From the NCBI GenBank assembly GCA_017304475.1, contig JAFKKV010000026.1, positions 1 through 64,000 of the forward strand: a DNA stretch of 64,000 nucleotides, in the 5' to 3' direction. Made by a program: the position numbers and the translations under genes. The notes under the pieces were generated by a model. The model was not told the origin of the DNA. It did no database searches and saw only the letters and a program-made list of their open reading frames with translations. How positions within the stretch are numbered: the stretch's first letter is position 1; each line of letters begins with the position of its first letter. Below are positions 59,880 to 64,000 of this stretch, piece by piece. This DNA is from Hyphomicrobiales bacterium. Lineage in GTDB: Bacteria; Pseudomonadota; Alphaproteobacteria; Rhizobiales; Phreatobacteraceae.

Positions 59880-60833
59880 ATGCAGCGGATCGGCTTCGTC
59901 ATCTTCCCAGGCTTCCAGATGATGAACCTGGCGGCGCTGACCGTGTTCGAATTCGCCAATATCGCGGCGGCCGAGCAGCTCTATGAGGTGCGACTGCTGT
60001 CCGAGACCGGCGGTCCGGTGCCGAGCTCGATCGGCGTCGCGGTCGACAGCGAGGCTTTCGGGCAAGCCCGTTTCGACACACTGGTCGTCGTCGGTCCGAA
60101 CGGCGTCGCCGAGGCATCGGAGGGTCTCGTCGCCTTCATCCGGCATGCCCGGACCGCGTCACGCCGGGTGGCGGCGAGTTGCACCGGGGCTTTCATCCTG
60201 GCGGAAGCCGGCCTGCTCGACGGGCGGCGGGCCACGACCCACTGGTTCTACGCGCTTGACCTCGCGCGGCAATATCCGGCCGTCCGGGTCGACGAAGACC
60301 GCATCTTCGTCGCCGACGGCCCGGTCTGGACTTCGGCTGGCATGTCGGCCTGCATCGACCTGGCGTTGGCCCTTGTCGAGGACGATCTCGGGCCCGCGCT
60401 TGCCCGCGACGTCGCCCGGAAACTCGTCGTCTATCACCGCCGCGCCGGCGGACAGTCGCAGCATTCGACCTTGCTCGAACTGCAGCCGAAATCTGACAGG
60501 ATCCAGAGCGCCCTCACCTATGCCCGGCACAACCTGCGCAGCGAATTGTCGGTCGAGCAGCTGGCCGAGGCCGCGAGCCTCAGCCCGCGTCAGTTCAGTC
60601 GGGTGTTCCGCTCGGAAACCGGCCAGTCCCCGGCCAAGGCGATCGAGCAGTTGCGCGTCGAGACCGCGCGGCTGATGATGGAATCGACCCGCCATCCCAT
60701 CGAGATCGTCGCTTACGAAACCGGCTTCGCCGATCGCGAGCGCATGAGACGAGCCTTCCTGCGCGCCTTCGGCCAGCCACCGCAGGCCATGCGCCGCGCG
60801 GCGCGCGGCGGGGCGCCGCCGCCACCGGCATGA
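59880..60833 (+). CDS. GlxA family regulator (DJ-1/PfpI domain plus AraC HTH)
   Basis: A 317-residue transcription factor from ATG 59880 (AGGTGGC upstream). Residues about 1-180 form the DJ-1/PfpI sensor domain (QRIGFVIFPGFQMMNLAALTVFEFAN; elbow ASCTGAFILAEAGLL with a Cys). Residues about 215-310 form the double HTH of AraC (ALTYARHNLRSELSVEQLAEAASLSPRQFSRVFRSETGQSPAKAIEQLR; EIVAYETGFADRERMRRAFLRAFGQPPQAMRR). GlxA-type proteins often respond to amine or carnitine-like signals. It diverges from the SDR gene with a 122-bp gap. Confidence 0.9.
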   Translation: MQRIGFVIFPGFQMMNLAALTVFEFANIAAAEQLYEVRLLSETGGPVPSSIGVAVDSEAFGQARFDTLVVVGPNGVAEASEGLVAFIRHARTASRRVAASCTGAFILAEAGLLDGRRATTHWFYALDLARQYPAVRVDEDRIFVADGPVWTSAGMSACIDLALALVEDDLGPALARDVARKLVVYHRRAGGQSQHSTLLELQPKSDRIQSALTYARHNLRSELSVEQLAEAASLSPRQFSRVFRSETGQSPAKAIEQLRVETARLMMESTRHPIEIVAYETGFADRERMRRAFLRAFGQPPQAMRRAARGGAPPPPA

Positions 60834-60878
60834 CAAGCGGTCGGCACCACGACGCCCGCCCGATCCCGCCGTGACGGA

Positions 60879-62081
60879 TCAGGCCGATATTCGCGTGACC
60901 GGCAGATCGTCGACGATCTCGAACTTCCGCCGCGCGAGTTCGGCGAGGAAGGCCGAGGTGTCGTAATATTCCTCAGGCCCCCAGACACCCGGCCGCCGCT
61001 CTCCGGCCAGCAGCAGCTGAATGCCGATCGACATGCCCATGGATGTGCCGGGATCGACAAATCCAGGGCGCGCGATCTGAGGGCCGCCGAGCACCGCGCA
61101 ATTCACGGTAACCTTGCGGCCGTCCTTTTCGCCCTCGCCCACGGCCAGATGAAGCTCGTGGCCTTGCTGGACGGGGATGCGGTCGCGCCGCCGCTCGATA
61201 TTGCGGCGGATCAGGGCTTCGAGAAAGGCCAGCGGCTCGACCTTGACGCCACGCACGTCGAGCAGGTCGTCGAAGTCACCGAAGCCCGCCTTGACCAGGC
61301 CGACCCAGGCCTCGTGCTCGCGCTCGGGAAGGTGCAGTTTCCAGGTGAATTCGCGAATGCCCTTGTCGGCGATGCCTTCGGCGAAAGGCACCGTGAGGGG
61401 CTCGGAGTGCTGGGTATAGATGAAATCCGTGCGGCCGAAGGGGGCTGGCAGGTCCAGCGTCTCCCGGCCCGTTTGCGGCGCCCTTTCGCGCAAGGCGCCA
61501 TCGAGGAATTGATGCGACGGATTGGCGTATTCGGCCAGGATGGTCGAGAGCGCATAAGGCGGCACCAGAACCGGATTCTCCTCGCCGATCAGCTTGGCGG
61601 CCCAGAACAGATTGATCCGGTCGACCCGGTCCAGACGGTCGGCGACCGCGCGGCAGATGACGTTGGAAATGCCGGGATCGGCACCGAGGCCGAGAACCGC
61701 CGTGGTGCCGGCCGCCTGCCAGGCAGTGGCGCATTGCCGCTGCTTGACGGTGAAGACGCCCATGCCGCCATAGTCGACATAGGTCGTGCGCGCCTTCAGG
61801 CATGCTTCGAAAATGCGCATCTGGTGACCGGCGAATGTCGGGACCGCATTGACGCAAAGGTCGGCGCCGGCCAGGGCTTCGGCGAGCATGCGGTCGTCGG
61901 CGACATCGACGGCGGCGGCCCGGCATTTGGGATCGTCGAGCTCCGCCACCAGTTGCCGCGCCTGGTCATGGGCATGGTCCGCGACGATGATTTCCTCGAA
62001 GAGATGGCGGCCGGTATCCAGAAGATCCCGGACCGTTCCGCTCGCCATCGCACCTGCGCCGCCAAGCATCAATATCTTCAT
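60879..62081 (-). CDS. Saccharopine dehydrogenase family protein
   Basis: A 400-residue NAD(P)-dependent enzyme from ATG 62081. Rossmann motif MLGGAGAMASGTVRDLL (about 5-21), AVDVADDRMLAEALAGADLCVNAVPTFAGHQMRIFEACL (about 61-99), ATTYVDYGG-like RTTYVDYGGMG and GLGADPGISNVICRAVADRLD match the family (saccharopine, carboxynorspermidine and other reductive-amination-type dehydrogenases). No lysine-biosynthesis gene is near. The divergent TetR and the aldehyde dehydrogenase suggest a catabolic amine pathway. Confidence 0.85.
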   Translation of the reverse strand: MKILMLGGAGAMASGTVRDLLDTGRHLFEEIIVADHAHDQARQLVAELDDPKCRAAAVDVADDRMLAEALAGADLCVNAVPTFAGHQMRIFEACLKARTTYVDYGGMGVFTVKQRQCATAWQAAGTTAVLGLGADPGISNVICRAVADRLDRVDRINLFWAAKLIGEENPVLVPPYALSTILAEYANPSHQFLDGALRERAPQTGRETLDLPAPFGRTDFIYTQHSEPLTVPFAEGIADKGIREFTWKLHLPEREHEAWVGLVKAGFGDFDDLLDVRGVKVEPLAFLEALIRRNIERRRDRIPVQQGHELHLAVGEGEKDGRKVTVNCAVLGGPQIARPGFVDPGTSMGMSIGIQLLLAGERRPGVWGPEEYYDTSAFLAELARRKFEIVDDLPVTRISA

Positions 62082-62164
62082 GTCGGTCACCAAAGCTCGC
62101 GCCTTCCGTCCGGCCGCGCCCCGAGGGCGCGCCGGGCGACAACGCAGCGTCGATATCAATTTTA

Positions 62165-62192
62165 TAGTTGAATGTAAATTTATATTCGACTA
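62165..62192. promoter_or_regulatory. 28-bp AT-rich palindrome (TetR operator candidate)
   Basis: TAGTTGAATGTAAA followed directly by TTTATATTCGACTA: 12 of 14 positions are complementary. It lies in the AT-richest stretch of the region, 84 nt upstream of the saccharopine-dehydrogenase-like start and 168 nt upstream of tetR. Its length and symmetry fit a TetR dimer site over a promoter. Confidence 0.65.
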
Positions 62193-62359
62193 TTTTCAAC
62201 CGATCCGACGGGCCGGTCGCGTCGCAGGGTCCGCCCCCGCCGGGCGCCCCCGGGATCGCTTCAAGACCCGTAGCCTGTCGCCCGGGCATTCAGCATAGTG
62301 GCCGGCGCGCACGTGTCCCCGCCCGCGGGGACGACAGACCCGGAACGGCCAGGACCGAC

Positions 62360-63070
62360 ATGGCGACAGCACGCATGAAACCCACCCTCGTCCCGCCCGC
62401 GGCCCCCGCCGAGCCGGGCCTGCGCCTGCGCAAGAAGGCGCGGCAGAAGGCTGAGATTCTCGCCGCCGCGACCGAGCTGTTCCGCAGCAACGGCTTCGAG
62501 GAAACGCGCATGGAGGATGTCGGCCGGCTCGCCGACGTCTCGCTGAAGACCGTCTACAATTATTTCCCGACCAAGCAGTCGATCCTGATCGAACTGGTCC
62601 GCGAGGACCGGATCCGCATGATGGCCCTTTACGAGGCCATCCTCGACGAGCCCCATGCCAATCTGGCCGAAGCGCTGTCGAAGCTCATCCGGGCCGATAT
62701 CGGTGACGTGCTGACGCCGAACGACAAGAAATTGTGGCGCGAGCTGCTTGCCGCCGAGGTCCGATCCTCGGTCGACAGCGCCGAGGAATATCAAAAGAAC
62801 CGGGAAATCTTCGGCGCCTATATCCGCAAGATGCTGCTCCGGTTCCGGCGCGACGGCGTGCTGTCGAGCGCGGTCAACATCACCGTGGCGGTGGATCTGA
62901 TCTACGCCGTTCTCGCCTATAACTTCCGGATCTATTGCACGTCGCCGGAGATGATGATCGGCGACGTCGAGAAGAGCGTGCGCGCGCAGCTGCAATTGCT
63001 GATCACCGACTGGACCGTCACGCGTCCCGCGGGGACTGCGCCCGCGACCCGCCCGGGACGCAAATCGTGA
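62360..63070 (+). CDS. TetR family transcriptional regulator
   Basis: A 236-residue repressor; AGGACCGAC precedes ATG 62360. After a proline/alanine-rich leader of about 25 residues comes the HTH (KAEILAAATELFRSNGFEETRMEDVGRLADVSLKTVYNYFPTKQSILIELV, about 30-80). The C-terminal domain includes IYAVLAYNFRIYCTSPEMM. Its stop overlaps the start of the aldehyde dehydrogenase gene, so regulator and enzyme form an operon. It is also divergent from the saccharopine-dehydrogenase-like gene. Confidence 0.87.
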   Translation: MATARMKPTLVPPAAPAEPGLRLRKKARQKAEILAAATELFRSNGFEETRMEDVGRLADVSLKTVYNYFPTKQSILIELVREDRIRMMALYEAILDEPHANLAEALSKLIRADIGDVLTPNDKKLWRELLAAEVRSSVDSAEEYQKNREIFGAYIRKMLLRFRRDGVLSSAVNITVAVDLIYAVLAYNFRIYCTSPEMMIGDVEKSVRAQLQLLITDWTVTRPAGTAPATRPGRKS

Positions 63071-64000
63071 CGATGCGGCAGCTCCATATCGGCGGCACCT
63101 GGCGTCCGCCGCTCTCGGGCGCCGGCCTCGACGTGGTCGACCCGGCAACCGAAACGGTCATCGCGACGGTGGCCAACGGCGGCGAGGCCGATATCGATGC
63201 CGCCGTCGGCGCGGCCCGCGCGGCTTTTCCGGCCTGGCGCCGGACGAGCGCAACGGAGCGGGCGAACATGCTCGCCGCCATCGCCGCCGCCATCACGGCG
63301 CGGCGGGACGAACTCGCCCGGATCGAGGTTCGCGACAACGGCAAGCCGCTGCCGGAGGCGCTCTGGGATATCGACGACGCGGCCGGCTGCTTCAGTTATT
63401 ATGCCAAGCTGGCCGGCGAACCGGGCATGCAGGACGAGGTGCCCGTCACGCTGCTCGATGCGCGTTTCACCTCCTATGTGAAGCGGGAGCCGGTCGGTGT
63501 CGCCGGGCTGATCATCCCGTGGAACTACCCCCTGCTCATGGCGGCGTGGAAGGTCGCCCCGGCTTTGGCCGCGGGCGCGACCTGCGTGCTGAAGCCGTCG
63601 GAACTCACTCCCTTGTCGGCGCTCGAGCTCGGCACCATCGCAAGCGAGGCTGGCCTGCCGGCTGGCGTCCTGAACATCGTCACGGGGGACGGCGCGACCG
63701 GCCGGGCGCTCAGCCGCCACCCCGGCATCGACAAGATCGCCTTCACCGGCTCGGTGCCGACGGGAGTCGCCGTGATGACGGCGGCCGCGCAGGACATCAA
63801 GAATGTCAGCCTGGAACTCGGCGGCAAATCCGCCTTCATCGTGTTCGACGACGCCGATATCGACCAGGCGGTCGAATGGATCATGTTCGGCATTTTCTGG
63901 AACCAGGGCCAGGTATGCAGCGCGACCTCGCGCCTGATCGTCCAGGAGCGCATCGCGCCTCGGCTGCTGGAGCGCCTGGTCGCAGCAACCCGGATGATCC
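63067..64000 (+). CDS. Aldehyde dehydrogenase (betaine-aldehyde dehydrogenase-like), partial at the window end
   Basis: NAD(P)-dependent aldehyde dehydrogenase, first 311 codons. Start is GTG 63067, overlapping the TetR stop (GTGA); ATG 63073 is possible. LHIGGTWRPPLSG and VVDPATETVIATV open the fold; IIPWNYPLLMAAWKVAPALAAG (149-170) and LKPSELTP bind the cofactor; Glu250 (SLELGGKS) and Cys284 (NQGQVCSATSR) are catalytic. The NQGQVCSA form is common in BADH-like enzymes. It continues past 64000. With the saccharopine-type dehydrogenase it suggests oxidation of an amino aldehyde. Confidence 0.9.
   Translation, partial: MTMRQLHIGGTWRPPLSGAGLDVVDPATETVIATVANGGEADIDAAVGAARAAFPAWRRTSATERANMLAAIAAAITARRDELARIEVRDNGKPLPEALWDIDDAAGCFSYYAKLAGEPGMQDEVPVTLLDARFTSYVKREPVGVAGLIIPWNYPLLMAAWKVAPALAAGATCVLKPSELTPLSALELGTIASEAGLPAGVLNIVTGDGATGRALSRHPGIDKIAFTGSVPTGVAVMTAAAQDIKNVSLELGGKSAFIVFDDADIDQAVEWIMFGIFWNQGQVCSATSRLIVQERIAPRLLERLVAATRMI

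Overview
The window is GC-rich bacterial chromosome, most likely from an alphaproteobacterium of the Hyphomicrobiales (inference from gene content, GTG/TTG starts and the inverted intergenic repeats). I see no rRNA, tRNA, phage, transposase or CRISPR array. It is a run of small catabolic cassettes. Most pair a local regulator with a transporter or orphan binding protein and one to five enzymes. I count 13 regulators (TetR x4, LysR x3, GntR x2, and one each of Rrf2, Lrp, LacI and AraC/GlxA type) and 7 solute-binding proteins of different families.

Region by region. 1-3.0 kb: Liv-type importer genes with a divergent TetR. 3.3-10.4 kb: a urocanase-like hydratase with altered active-site residues, a DUF917 (S-methyl-thiohydantoin desulfurase type) protein, a LysR regulator with two HTH domains, and a polar amino-acid ABC importer. 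11.0-17.8 kb: Rrf2; GntR with a divergent DUF1185/hydrolase/Bug operon; LysR; and two nitroreductases, one carrying the iodotyrosine-deiodinase Glu-Tyr-Lys triad. 17.8-23.3 kb: a TetR-controlled operon of binding protein, isonitrile-hydratase-like, phosphotriesterase-like, class III aminotransferase and a 65-residue membrane protein. 23.5-34.1 kb: GNAT; a ThDP enzyme, an arginine-deiminase-fold enzyme, an M20 amidohydrolase and a PotABCD-like importer; gabT. 34.2-41.2 kb: LysR/MFS, GNAT, dadA/Lrp, DUF2855/TetR. 41.5-50.8 kb: nine co-directional genes (SDR, acyl-CoA ligase, Dpp-type importer, thioesterase, quinone-oxidoreductase type). 51.3-54.3 kb: LacI with a Bug protein and a BKACE enzyme. 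54.3-58.9 kb: DOPA-dioxygenase-like, MFS, polysaccharide-deacetylase-type, FAH and GntR. 58.9-64 kb: SDR/GlxA, saccharopine-dehydrogenase-like/TetR and an aldehyde dehydrogenase cut by the window end.

The most interesting locus is 3.3-10.4 kb. The urocanase homologue keeps the NAD+ fold but has lost several residues characteristic of true urocanases, including the Cys of the ICWLG motif. It sits directly behind a DUF917 gene. That pairing points to catabolism of a thio-imidazole such as ergothioneine or S-methyl-ergothioneine, not histidine. Other points of note are the deiodinase-like nitroreductase, unusually readable operators in several divergent promoters, a four-unit 32-bp tandem repeat, and inverted repeats filling three of the convergent intergenic gaps.
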